Positions 1 to 9,200 of a stretch of 36,043 bases of DNA are shown here, one piece after another. The notes under the pieces were generated by a model. The model ran no database searches. It saw nothing but the letters and a program-made list of their open reading frames with translations, and was not told the origin of the DNA. This DNA comes from Thermodesulfobacteriota bacterium (GTDB lineage: Bacteria > Desulfobacterota > DSM-4660 > Desulfatiglandales > Desulfatiglandaceae). Position 1 is the stretch's first letter; each line of letters starts with the position of its first letter. The DNA lies in NCBI GenBank assembly GCA_028278625.1, contig JANQDY010000012.1, positions 1 through 36,043 of the forward strand, written 5' to 3'. The translations under genes and the position numbers were made by a program.

Positions 1-1
1 A

Positions 2-259
2 GCCAATTCCGAGGAATCCGCCTCTGCTTCAGAGGAAATGAGTGCCCAGGCCGAAGAGCTGAAGGGCTATGTTGATGATCTGGCAGCCCTTGTGGGTGGA
101 AAAGCGAACCAGACCACCGTGACCCATGGGGACCTAGGGGCAAAGACTGCAACCAGAAAACCGGTCCTCACGGCACCGGTAAAGCGCCGCGAACCTCCAA
201 AAGAGGTGGTTCCGGAAAAGGTCTTGCCCCTGGATGCCAAGGACTTTGAGGACTTCTGA
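2..259 (+). CDS. Methyl-accepting chemotaxis protein, C-terminal end (5' cut by window)
   Basis: Reading frame 2 is open from the window edge to the TGA at 257-259. It encodes the last 85 residues of a chemoreceptor. The piece N-S-E-E-S-A-S-A-S-E-E-M-S-A-Q-A is the end of the cytoplasmic signalling/methylation helix, where Glu pairs are modified by CheR and CheB. It is followed by a short linker, then a Pro/Lys-rich tail ending in the acidic D-A-K-D-F-E-D-F, a common receptor C-terminus. The pentapeptide for CheR docking is absent. The ligand-binding part lies outside the window, so the stimulus cannot be inferred. The ATG at 38 is an internal Met, not the start. Confidence 0.85.
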   Translation, partial: ANSEESASASEEMSAQAEELKGYVDDLAALVGGKANQTTVTHGDLGAKTATRKPVLTAPVKRREPPKEVVPEKVLPLDAKDFEDF

Positions 260-272
260 AAACCCTGATTTC

Positions 273-797
273 TCACTTCCTATTTGACAAATAGGAAAGG
301 ATCTCATCCTTGTGCCGTTCCACGTAGGCGCAGCTCGGTGCTGCGCCGCAGGAACGGCATTTGAGGTCATAGGTGGAATTCAGGGTTTCGCACCGGGGGC
401 AGGCATAGTGCGCCAGCATTTCTTCATACCACCTTTGGTATCCCACCTCCTTGATCCGCTCCTGGTTTTCCCAAAGCTCAATTCTGTGGGGACGGAGCGA
501 CTTGAACTCACGCAGTTCATGACAGGGGTAATCGTCACATTCCACGCAGAAATCGATCCCCCTTTCTTTGGCGCAATCCACCATCTTGCAGTTGTTCTGG
601 CAGAAATAGCTGCGTTTTTCTGATCGGCATCCGAGACACTCCCATACATCAGCCGGTGTTTGATAGACTTTGGCAACGCTCTTGAGCCGTTGAGGATCGT
701 TTTCAACGGTTCCAATGTACAAAGTACAGGCGGGACAGAAAAGCCCGCAGACGGCGGCCAGCTTTTTGTCCGGATGAAAATCGTTTTTTGCGGACAT
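273..797 (-). CDS. DUF3795 Cys-rich (probable zinc-binding) protein
   Basis: A 174-residue soluble protein with many Cys pairs: C-G-L-F-C-P-A-C near the N-terminus, C-L-G-C, a C-x3-C pair in the middle, C-V-E-C-D-D-Y-P-C, and a C-terminal zinc ribbon (C-P-R-C ... C-R-S-C). This arrangement is that of the DUF3795 family, frequent in anaerobes and of unknown function; the cysteines probably bind zinc. I place the start at the ATG at 797, because GGAG lies 5 bases upstream; a GTG two codons earlier is the alternative. The gene converges on the chemoreceptor gene with a 13-base gap, and a perfect 9-bp hairpin covers its last codons. Family call is confident, function unknown. Confidence 0.8.
   Translation of the reverse strand: MSAKNDFHPDKKLAAVCGLFCPACTLYIGTVENDPQRLKSVAKVYQTPADVWECLGCRSEKRSYFCQNNCKMVDCAKERGIDFCVECDDYPCHELREFKSLRPHRIELWENQERIKEVGYQRWYEEMLAHYACPRCETLNSTYDLKCRSCGAAPSCAYVERHKDEILSYLSNRK
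277..297. terminator. 9-bp hairpin between convergent genes (possible terminator)
   Basis: TTCCTATTT at 277-285 pairs perfectly with AAATAGGAA at 289-297 around a 3-base loop. It sits at the junction of the chemoreceptor and DUF3795 genes and overlaps the last codons of the latter. No T-run follows on either strand, so intrinsic termination is only a possibility. Confidence 0.35.
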
Positions 798-1070
798 TGT
801 CACTCCAATTCAACCTAAATGTTCTACAATCGTTCCAAACGCCGGAAAAACCGTTTTTGTCTCATTATTGCCGCTTATCCGGGCAAACTCAAGTCTTTAT
901 CAATGACAATTTTTAAGTTACGCACCCCTTAATTGAACCATTTCTGCGGTTTCAATGACGTTTGCGCTTTAATGGTTATATTGATTGAAACGCGGCGGGT
1001 GTTTCCCGCACGTTCTCAATATCTTGGATTTGTTCAGTCATAACCTCTTTGGAATTAAGGAGATATTGTT
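798..1070. other. Divergent intergenic region with small inverted repeats
   Basis: This A+T-richer stretch separates the divergent DUF3795 and msrAB genes. It contains GCGGG/CCCGC (995-1009, 5-base loop) and an imperfect GAACC...GGTTTC repeat near 936-955. AAGGAG at 1057-1062 is the ribosome-binding site for msrAB. I see no convincing -35/-10 pair. Confidence 0.4.
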
Positions 1071-2228
1071 ATGAAAAACATGATGATCATGTTGATGATC
1101 ACCGCGGCGGCGGTCTTTCTGGCTCCGTGGCAGGTGGTTGCGGCGCCGGAAGCGGGGAGCCGCCACAAAGAAGAAAAAGCCACAGACAGGCAGGTTCAAC
1201 CGGCGGTGGCAACTTTTGCCGGCGGATGCTTCTGGTGCACGGAGGCTGATTTTGAGAAATTGCCGGGGGTTATAAGGGTGTTATCCGGATACTCCGGCGG
1301 CCAGGAGAAAAATCCCACTTACAATGACGTGTCCAGCGGCAGAACCGGCCACGCGGAAGCGATACAGGTCTTTTACAGTCCTCAAGTCATCTCCTATCAA
1401 TCCCTGCTGGACCATTTCTGGCGTCACATTGATCCGACGGATTCAGGGGGGCAGTTCGTTGATAGGGGACCCCAGTACCGGAGTGCCATTTTTTACCATG
1501 ACCAGAAACAAAAACAGCTTGCCGAAGCATCGAAAAAGGCATTGGATGGATCCGGGCGGTTTGAGAAACCCGTGGTAACGGCAATCGTGCCATTTCATGC
1601 GTTTTATCCGGCAGAGGACTACCATCAAGATTTCTACAAGACGCATTCAATCCGATACAACCATTACCGCAGGCAATCAGGACGTGATCAGTTCATAAGC
1701 CGTCACTGGGGCCAAGAGCCGCTTCGGCTAACGAAAAAGAAGATAGGGGGAAAGTACGAAAAGCCTCCAATTGAGGCGCTGAAAAAGCGCCTTACCCCCA
1801 TGCAGTACAAGGTCACTCAGCAAAACGGTACTGAACCGCCTTTTGAGAATGAATACTGGGACAAGAAAGAAAAAGGGATATATGTGGATGTGGTTTCCGG
1901 TGAGCCGCTATTCAGTTCAGTGGAAAAATTCGAATCAGGAACCGGCTGGCCCAGCTTTTTTCGGCCGATGGTTCCCGAAAATGTGGTGGAAAAGGAGGAC
2001 AGAACGCTCTTTATGGTCCGCACCGAAGTCCGCAGCAAACACGGAGATTCCCATCTGGGCCATGTTTTCACGGATGGTCCTGCTCCCACGGGTCTCAGAT
2101 ATTGCATCAATTCGGCATCTCTTCGGTTTGTCCCTTTTTCGGATCTCGATAAGGAAGGCTATTCAGAATTCAAGCGTCATTTTACGCATTCTATCAGGAG
2201 ACATATTCAATGGAAAAACACAAGGTAA
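1071..2228 (+). CDS. msrAB: Exported bifunctional peptide methionine sulfoxide reductase MsrA-MsrB
   Basis: This 385-residue protein reduces both epimers of methionine sulfoxide in oxidised proteins. Residues 1-25 form a signal peptide ending in V-V-A-A, so it acts outside the cytoplasm. The MsrA domain (about 46-210) has G-G-C-F-W-C, with catalytic Cys53 and a second Cys56, and G-Y-S-G-G. The MsrB domain (about 235-380) has G-T-E-P-P-F, G-T-G-W-P-S-F and the catalytic Cys in [11 protein letters not shown]. The structural zinc CxxC pairs of many MsrB proteins are missing ([11 protein letters not shown]), marking the zinc-free form. The start is set by AAGGAG 8 bases upstream of ATG. The electron donor is not encoded nearby. 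A small gene overlaps its 3' end. Confidence 0.93.
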   Translation: MKNMMIMLMITAAAVFLAPWQVVAAPEAGSRHKEEKATDRQVQPAVATFAGGCFWCTEADFEKLPGVIRVLSGYSGGQEKNPTYNDVSSGRTGHAEAIQVFYSPQVISYQSLLDHFWRHIDPTDSGGQFVDRGPQYRSAIFYHDQKQKQLAEASKKALDGSGRFEKPVVTAIVPFHAFYPAEDYHQDFYKTHSIRYNHYRRQSGRDQFISRHWGQEPLRLTKKKIGGKYEKPPIEALKKRLTPMQYKVTQQNGTEPPFENEYWDKKEKGIYVDVVSGEPLFSSVEKFESGTGWPSFFRPMVPENVVEKEDRTLFMVRTEVRSKHGDSHLGHVFTDGPAPTGLRYCINSASLRFVPFSDLDKEGYSEFKRHFTHSIRRHIQWKNTR

Positions 2229-2431
2229 CGATTTTTAGGCCTTTTCCCTTTGAGATGGGGCAAAAAATTCATATTGAGGGAGGACCCCGGGGCGGGGATT
2301 GGGAAGTCATCGGTGTAACGGACCATAAGGTCAGACTCCGGTGCCCCGTCTCTTTCAAGGAATTCAACTGGAACAGATTCTGTTATTTTTCCGAGGAAAA
2401 AGAGGTCATTGAATGGCCGGGGAAGGATTGA
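2210..2431 (+). CDS. Small hypothetical protein (73 aa), overlaps msrAB
   Basis: I do not recognise this protein. It is small, soluble and lacks a signal peptide, with short beta-prone segments ([17 protein letters not shown]) and a conserved-looking Trp/Phe-rich C-terminus. It overlaps the 3' end of msrAB by 19 bases in another frame. A good AGGAG at 2196-2200 lies 9 bases before its ATG, which argues for real translation, probably coupled to msrAB. Homologues in other Desulfobacterota at the same place would settle whether it is genuine. Confidence 0.6.
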   Translation: MEKHKVTIFRPFPFEMGQKIHIEGGPRGGDWEVIGVTDHKVRLRCPVSFKEFNWNRFCYFSEEKEVIEWPGKD

Positions 2432-2461
2432 AGGCATTTCGGGGGACCTAAAGGCATGAGG

Positions 2462-4153
2462 TCAGTTGGAGGCCTGTTTGTTCTCCAAGACCTCTTTTAG
2501 TTTTGCGGAGAGATCCGTAATTGAAAAGGGTTTTTTGATAAATCCATCGGCGCCTGCATCCAGAATTTCCCTGGCGGGACCGTCAATGGAATAACCGCTG
2601 GATACGATTACCCGCATCTTGGGTCTGGCTTTCATGAGCATGGGGTAGACCTCGTTTCCCGGAATGTCCGGGAGTTTGATGTCCAGCAGGGCCAAGTCGA
2701 TTTCATCTGAAAATGTTTCGGCAATCCCGACACCCTCCTTTCCCGTCATGGCCTCCAAGACCCGGTATCCCAACCGCTCCAGGAAGGCTCGCATGATGAT
2801 GAGCACCTCTTCTTCATCTTCAATGACCAGGATCGTTCCGGCGCCGACAGCCGGTTCAGGTCTTGCCTCCCTTGCTTTTTCTCCTGCCGTTAAAATTCCC
2901 GGCAGCCAGATCCTTACGACCGTGCCTTTTCCCAATTCAGAGTCAACGCTGATCCAGCCCTCATGGTTTCGAACAATTCCATAGGCCGCCGCCATCCCCA
3001 TGCCCTGGCCGTGAAATTTCGTGGTGAAAAAGGGATCAAAAACTCTTTTTCTCGTTTCTTCATCCATGCCCTTGCCGTCATCCTGGATGGTGAGGCGCAC
3101 ATAAGGGCCGGCCTCCAGATCAGGATAACCCTTGTCCAAAGCATCGCCCAAGTCTTGGTTTCTGACGGCTATTTTGATACGACCTTTTCCCTCTATTGCG
3201 TCTTTGGCGTTGGTGAGTATGGCGGACAGGACCATCTGCATCTGAGTGGAGTCAGCCATGGTGCCGTAGATGCCCCTGGGCAGATCGGTCTCCACCCTGA
3301 TATCAGGGCCCAGGGTGTGTTCCATGATCGGCAAGGAATCTCTAATGAAATCAACAAAATTCATTTTAGCGGGCCGATATTTTCCCCCTTCCGCATAGGC
3401 CAACAACTGGTCGGTCAGGCGGGACATCATATGGGCGGCCTTTTTCATGCTGTTAAAATACTTGTCCCAGCTTTCTTCCCTCGGCAAATCCATTCTGAGC
3501 AATTCAATATTTCCCGTAATTCCCATGAGGGTGTTGTTGAATACATGGGCGATACCCCCCGCCAGGGTGGAGATGGCTTCCATTCTTTTTGCCCGGCGGA
3601 ACAGGGTTTCAACCCGTTTCTTTTCGGTAATGTCCCGATAGATCACAAGGGTTCCGATGATTTCCCCTTTTTCGCTTTTGAGGTATGAGGCTGAGAGGTT
3701 TACATCGATGAGTTTCCCGTCCTTCCTCTTGAATTTCATTTCGTATTCTCTTATTTCACCGTTTTCCCTTAATGTCTGCATGATATTTCGGGCATCGGCG
3801 ATCCCGTTTTCATAATGTCCATAAGCCTTTCTACCGACCAACTCCTCCCTTTCATACCCCAGTATCTCTTTTGCCCTTGAAGAGGAGTACAAAACGTTTC
3901 CTTCAAGATCCGCACTGATGATACCGTCTATGGAACTATCAAATATGTTCTGAAGCAGGCTTTTGGTGCGGTGCAATTCTCTGGTTCGGTCATCGATAAT
4001 CCTTTCCATATTTGCATGTATTTCAAGGTATCGGGCCGTTGCAGTGTCATTCTCCTCTTTTAGGACCTGTAGTTCGTTGGTCAGGTGTCTGACTTTTGTC
4101 CCCAAATAGAGGATTTTGTCCTTCAGTTCCGCGGTTTCATCAGATCCAGCCAT
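2462..4153 (-). CDS. Hybrid PAS sensor histidine kinase with C-terminal receiver
   Basis: A 563-residue cytoplasmic hybrid kinase with no membrane segment. Order: N-terminal coiled coil (about 5-62), PAS domain (about 65-180, ending I-Y-R-D-I-T-E-K-K-R), dimerisation helix with the phospho-acceptor His in A-G-G-I-A-H-V-F-N-N (about 200), HATPase (N-box A-I-L-T-N-A-K-D-A-I; D-D-G-K-G-M; F-F-T-T-K), then a receiver (about 435-560, acceptor Asp in L-A-L-L-D-I-K-L-P-D). No DNA-binding output domain exists, so phosphate probably passes to a separate protein. It starts 2 bases after the HDOD gene stop, so the two form one transcript. The signal is unknown. Confidence 0.92.
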   Translation of the reverse strand: MAGSDETAELKDKILYLGTKVRHLTNELQVLKEENDTATARYLEIHANMERIIDDRTRELHRTKSLLQNIFDSSIDGIISADLEGNVLYSSSRAKEILGYEREELVGRKAYGHYENGIADARNIMQTLRENGEIREYEMKFKRKDGKLIDVNLSASYLKSEKGEIIGTLVIYRDITEKKRVETLFRRAKRMEAISTLAGGIAHVFNNTLMGITGNIELLRMDLPREESWDKYFNSMKKAAHMMSRLTDQLLAYAEGGKYRPAKMNFVDFIRDSLPIMEHTLGPDIRVETDLPRGIYGTMADSTQMQMVLSAILTNAKDAIEGKGRIKIAVRNQDLGDALDKGYPDLEAGPYVRLTIQDDGKGMDEETRKRVFDPFFTTKFHGQGMGMAAAYGIVRNHEGWISVDSELGKGTVVRIWLPGILTAGEKAREARPEPAVGAGTILVIEDEEEVLIIMRAFLERLGYRVLEAMTGKEGVGIAETFSDEIDLALLDIKLPDIPGNEVYPMLMKARPKMRVIVSSGYSIDGPAREILDAGADGFIKKPFSITDLSAKLKEVLENKQASN

Positions 4154-4155
4154 GG

Positions 4156-5073
4156 CTATAACAACCCCTGCTCTTCCATTTTGTGGATTTCCATTTCAAC
4201 ATCCTTGGCGATCAGATCAAGTGCATAAGATGTCAGGTTCAGCTTTTCCAGGCATCGCTTGAACCGTTTTTCATCCAGGAATCGTGCATTCTGATTGCCG
4301 GCATCTCTTTTTTGACACACAAAATCCGCAACATGCAGGGTCGCACCGATTCTTGCAAACTCGTGGGAAATGGTTTCGGGTTCATGATGTCCCCCGATAA
4401 TTTCCACCAAGCCCCGTGGAAGTTCCCAGTCTTCTACAATTGCCCCGCCGATTTCCGCGTGATCGAAGCCCAGCACATCCTTTTCTATTTCCTTCTGATG
4501 CTTCTTATGGGTTAATGTTCTTTTGATGATCTGCTTGAAATCTCCCTGACAGAATTGCTCCAGTGCAATAATCCCAATGTCGTGCAATAGACCGGCCACA
4601 TAAATGCATTCACCTTTTTGCCCGAATTCTCTGCGGTAAATCATCTTCCCCAGGAGCGCCACAGCGACGCAGTGCTTCCACAGATCATTCCTTGAAAACC
4701 CTTCAATGGAGCTGTTTCCTTCGAAAACCTCGCAGACCTTTTGCCTTATGGCCAATTCCTTCAATGCATCAAACCCCACCCAAATCATTGCTTGCTGTAT
4801 TTCGAAGATTTTCCGTTGGGGCGCATAGTAGGCGGAATTGGCCAACTGCAGCAGTTTTCCCGTTAACGGCGGGTCGATTTGAATGATCTCCTTGAAATCC
4901 TTTGCACTCGATTCGGGGTCATTGATGAGTCTGATAATACCGGTGACGATGTTTTTGATGGACGAAATATTTGAATGCCGTACCTTTTCCAAAAATCCAT
5001 TCAGCTCTGTTTCTGTCTGGTCTTCTTCTAATAATTCATTGTTTTTTACTTCTGTCCGGTCTTCTTGATTCAT
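4156..5073 (-). CDS. HDOD-domain signalling protein
   Basis: A 305-residue protein whose core (about 35-265) is an HDOD domain: I-D-P-P-L-T-G-K-L-L-Q-L-A-N-S followed by an HD-like helical bundle with L-L-H-D-I-G and F-D-H-A-E-I-G-G. HDOD proteins act as scaffolds in two-component and c-di-GMP signalling and usually lack phosphodiesterase activity. The N-terminal 30 residues are acidic and probably disordered. I choose ATG 5073 because GGAG lies 9 bases upstream; a TTG five codons earlier also fits the frame. The adjacent hybrid kinase suggests both belong to one signalling pathway. Confidence 0.87.
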   Translation of the reverse strand: MNQEDRTEVKNNELLEEDQTETELNGFLEKVRHSNISSIKNIVTGIIRLINDPESSAKDFKEIIQIDPPLTGKLLQLANSAYYAPQRKIFEIQQAMIWVGFDALKELAIRQKVCEVFEGNSSIEGFSRNDLWKHCVAVALLGKMIYRREFGQKGECIYVAGLLHDIGIIALEQFCQGDFKQIIKRTLTHKKHQKEIEKDVLGFDHAEIGGAIVEDWELPRGLVEIIGGHHEPETISHEFARIGATLHVADFVCQKRDAGNQNARFLDEKRFKRCLEKLNLTSYALDLIAKDVEMEIHKMEEQGLL

Positions 5074-5214
5074 ATCATGTCTCCACAAGGTCTGACCGTT
5101 ATGAATTTCCCACAGTCAGATCTCGCTGTTCCTTTTTTGGTTCTTTTCTTCTTTCAGTGGATGATGTCGACGTTAAGGGTGTTGGCCGTGAACGTGTTTT
5201 TCTCGGACAACCGA

Positions 5215-5487
5215 TTATGATTTTTCATGGTTATCATAAGGGTCAAAACCAGGGTAGAGTTTCCCGGCGCACTCAGGGCAGATGCCGTGGCTGAAACTGG
5301 CATCAGAGTGCTTTTGAATGTATGCCTCCAAATGGTTCCAATATCCTTTGTCGTCGCGGATTTTTTTGCAGTGGGAGCAAATTGGAACAATGCCTCGCAA
5401 GGTTTTGATTTCCCGCTGACCAGGGAAGCCCCGCTGCTTCCAGAAAAAGCACTTCTGAAGCTGCAACTCCTCAATCTTCAACGCCAT
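5215..5487 (-). pseudogene. Shrunken remnant of a PAS-type sensor gene (about 90 aa)
   Basis: The frame contains two pieces normally found at opposite ends of long PAS-domain kinases. The first, P-P-T-Y-E-E-M-A-L-K-I-E-E-L-Q, resembles the start of such proteins. The second is the conserved tail I-K-T-L-R-G-I-V-P-I-C-S-H-C-K-K-I-R-D-D followed by K-G-Y-W and a C-P-E-C pair. Everything between them is missing, consistent with an internal deletion. No clear ribosome-binding site precedes the ATG at 5487; the frame continues open upstream to about 5604. It could still make a small zinc-binding peptide (C-x2-C ... C-x2-C). It lies about 140 bases upstream of the HDOD gene on the same strand. Confidence 0.6.
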
Positions 5488-5603
5488 TTCTTCATATGTC
5501 GGTGGGTTGCCCGTGAATGAATTATACCAAAGATCTGGAAAAAACGAAATGGAAGTCTGACATTCGAACATGTTTTGCGATATCCAAGCAAAAGAGCCGC
5601 TCA

Positions 5604-6140
5604 TTATCCAGAGTGCAGGGATGTCTCAAGGGGTTTGACCGTCAACAATGCCTTTTCCACATTGGTAAAGAGCCCCAGTTCGTGCCCGGTGCGCTCGTTC
5701 AAGAAGCGTGCGGCGAGAACCATTCCCACGGCCCTGGTCATTCTGAGAGGCCAGGGGTTGTTCATGTCGATGGTGAGGTAAATCTTCCGTCCTTTTGATC
5801 TCTCGATCAACCCTTGAATGATTTTCAAGCCGATGCCCCGGTTTCTGAAGCCCGGTGCCACGGTTGTATAGCCCCTTTCCAGATAGCCTGAAAGATCAAA
5901 CCCGGTTAAGGCTTCAATCTTTTTTCGGTAATGGGGTTTGGGATATTTGTGGGTGGACGTCCCCACAATCTTGCCATCACAAAGGGCGTATCCGATGAGA
6001 AAGGCATTTTGAAGATTTTCCCTGAGCCAACTTGTGCCGACACCACCCCCAAGGGAAATGAGGTGACACAGTTCCTCCAGAACAGAGATTGAAATTTCAT
6101 CGGGTTTCTTGAAGCAGAACTCTATGGGTGAGGGGGGCAC
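5604..6140 (-). CDS. GNAT-family N-acetyltransferase
   Basis: A 178-residue protein with the acetyl-CoA-binding signature of the GNAT fold at about 112-125: Y-T-T-V-A-P-G-F-R-N-R-G-I-G, then L-K-I-I-Q-G-L-I. A strand and helix before it (G-Y-A-L-C-D-G-K-I-V-G-T-S-T) match GNAT core strands. The substrate is unknown. The start is a GTG (6138-6140) with only a weak AGGT upstream; no better in-frame start is visible. It ends 93 bases downstream of hdrA on the same strand, so it could be the last gene of that transcript, but nothing ties it to Hdr function. Confidence 0.75.
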   Translation of the reverse strand: MPPSPIEFCFKKPDEISISVLEELCHLISLGGGVGTSWLRENLQNAFLIGYALCDGKIVGTSTHKYPKPHYRKKIEALTGFDLSGYLERGYTTVAPGFRNRGIGLKIIQGLIERSKGRKIYLTIDMNNPWPLRMTRAVGMVLAARFLNERTGHELGLFTNVEKALLTVKPLETSLHSG

Positions 6141-6232
6141 GGGATTACCTGTACACGAGACATTTCATGAAGAACCCTGCTACGGCGCGGGCCGGCTGCG
6201 AACCAATGAGATAATGGCGCTCACAAAAATGA

Positions 6233-9200
6233 TCATGCGCAGTCGATCATGCCCATGATCTGCGATGTTTCAAAGCCTTTCAGATGCAAGGCCCCTGAAC
6301 GGCATGACGCCACGCAAAGTCCGCACCCTTTGCAAAGGGTGGATTCGATTTCCGCCTTGTCGGTTTTTTCATCCATTCGAGGCGCCGAATAGGGACAGAT
6401 GGAGACGCAAACACCGCAACTGCTGCAGTTCATCTGGTTGACTTCCGCCACCGTTCCACTGACAGGCAGGCTTTTGGCCGACAAAAGGGTGACCGCCCGT
6501 GCGGCGGCGGCCTGGGCCTGTGCGATACTCTCATCAATGGGTTTGGGGGAATGGGCCAGTCCGCACACAAAAACACCGTCGGTGGCAAAATCCACGGGGC
6601 GCAGCTTGACGTGGGCCTCCGCGAAGAAGCCGTCTTCGTTTTGAGCAACTTTGTAAAAACGTGACAGCGGGTTCTCCTGTTCCGGAACGATGGCAGACGC
6701 CAGGACCAGAAGGTCGGCACGAATGGTTACGTCCTTTCTGAACACCGTATCCGTAAATTCAATCTCCACCGTGTCGTCATTGGGCGAAATCTTGAGGTCT
6801 TTCCCATCGTTGTAGCGGATAAAGGAGATCCCCTTGGTTCTGGCTTCCCGGTAAAGGTCTTCCCTGAGCCCGTAGGGCCTCATGTCCCGGTGAACAACAT
6901 AGATGCGCATGCGGGGATTTCTCTTTTTCAGCTCCAAAGCGCTTTTGATGGACTGGGTACAGCAAACCTTGGAACAGAAGGGCCGCTCCGGAATCCTTGA
7001 GCCGTAACACTGCAGAAATACGGCTGAACCGAATCCGCCGAATTCCACCTTGGTTTTGCTGAATCCCTGCTGCAACTGAAGGCCGGTGATGACCCGTGAA
7101 GATTCGATGAGGGTCCCATCCTGGGGACTGTGTTCGGTGGCACCCGTGGCCATGATGGTGACGCCGTGCTCGAGGGTTCGTTCTTCCTGGCCCTGTGAGA
7201 TGGTTGTTTGGAAGTTCCCCACAAAACCTTCCACATCCGTAATTTCAGCCCCAAGACACACTTCAATGCGATCTTCCGCCGTTACGTTGCCGACCAGCTC
7301 TTTCAGGTATGCGGGAATGTTGTCACCCCGCCAGGTCTCATGGAGGGATCGGGCGTTGCCGCCCAGCTCTCCGTCACGTTCCACCAGGTAAGTGAAATAG
7401 CCCTGGTCGGCCAGATTTTTGGCGGCCGCCATGCCGGCCACGCCGCCGCCGATCACCAGCGCGTTTTGGTTGATATTGAGAACCGGCTCCGGTAACGGTT
7501 CCAGCAATCCCGCTTTGGCCACGGACATGCGAACCAGGTCCATGGCCTTTTCCGTGGCTTTTTCGGTGTCGTCCTTGTGAACCCAGGAACACTGGTTCCG
7601 GATATTGACCATCTCAAAGAGGTACTTGTTGATGCCAGCGCTGATAAGGGTTTCCTGGAAGAGCGGTTCATGGGTTTTGGGGGTGCAGGCGGCCACCACC
7701 ACCCGGTTGAGGCCCTGCTCCTGGATGACCTGCTTCATTTTGTCCTGGCTGTCCTGGGAGCAACTGAACATGTTCTGTTCCACAAAGGTCACGCCGGGCA
7801 GGGTTTTTGCGAACGCCACCACCGCGGGAACATCCACGATACCGGCAATATTGGTGCCGCAACAGCACACGAAAACACCGATGCGGACGGGGTCTCCTTT
7901 GATGTTGCGCTCCTCGGGGATCTGGGCCTGCTGGGTCAGGGCCCATCGGGCATCGGAAAGAAGGCTCCCGGCGACACCCGCGGCGGCGCTGGAATCCACC
8001 ACCGATGAGGGAATGTCCTTGGGACCCTGGCAGGCCCCGCAAACATAGATGCCCGGCGTATCAGTCTCAACCGGTCTGAAACTGTCGGTCTCCACAAAAT
8101 CGTAATGGTTCAGTTTCAGTCCCATCTTCTCCGCCAGGGCGCGCCCTTCGGCCGTGGCTCCCAGTCCCACGGACAGGACCACGATGTCAAAGGCCTCCTC
8201 AACGTTACGGCCCTGTTCATCAACATAGCGGATCAGATTCATCCCGGTTTCCTTATGGGCAATAACGTTGGTCACCCGCGATTTTATAAACCGAACACCC
8301 GCTTCCTCTTTGGCCCGGTTGTAGTAGCGTTCAAAGTCCTTTCCATTGGTGCGGATGTCCATGTAGAAAATCGCCGCATCCAGTTCGCCCGAGGCATGCT
8401 CTTTGGCCAGCATGGCTTCTTTGACGGCGTATGTGCAGCAGACGCTGGAGCAGTATCCTCGGCCTTCCAGATGTTCGTCCCGGCTTCCGATACATTGCAG
8501 CCACGCGATTTTTTGAGGCTCTTTCTTGTCCGAGGGCCGCACCATGTGTCCGCCGTAGGGGCCTGAAGCGGACAGGATCCGCTCAAATTCAAGGCTCGTG
8601 ACGATGTTCTTGTTCTTGGCGTAACCGTAGGTGTCGTGATTTCTTGGATTGTAAGCCTCACTGCCGTCGGAAACGATGATCGCACCCACGTTCAGACCGA
8701 TTTTCTTTTCCGTGTCTTCATAATTGATGGCGTCGGCAGGGCAGATTTTCTCACAGTTTCCGCATTTTCCTTTGATCAGTTTGATGCAGTAGTCCGGATC
8801 GATGGCATATTTCAACGGGACGGCCTGAGCGTACTTGACGTAGATGGCCTTTCGTTTGCCCAGGCCCGCGTCATATTCGTCGGATACTTTTTTGGGACAT
8901 TTTTCGGTGCAAGCGCCACAAGCGATGCATTTGTCCGTATCCACGTAGCGGGGATGCTGCAGGATGTTTACCTCAAAATTCCCCGCTTCCCCTTTGATGG
9001 CAGTGACTTCAGATAGTGTGAGCAACTCGATGTTGATGTGCCGGCCGACCTCGACCAGTTTCGGTGAGATAATTCACATGGCACAGTCGTTGGTGGGGAA
9101 GGTTTTGTCCAATTGACTCATCATGCCGCCAATGGAACTGGTCCTCTCCACCAAATAGACGTAATATCCGGAATTGGCCATATCCAGTGCGGCCTGCATG

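Noticed and set aside
2963..3688. 241-codon plus-strand frame opposite the hybrid kinase
   Set aside because: The kinase frame carries complete HisKA, HATPase and receiver motifs; this is its shadow.
6233..9025. Start of HdrA at the TTG-like internal codon near 9025
   Set aside because: This removes the FAD Rossmann motif and the N-D-C-A-M motif, and lacks a ribosome-binding site. The ATG at 9253 with AGGAG overlapping the hdrB stop fits the family.
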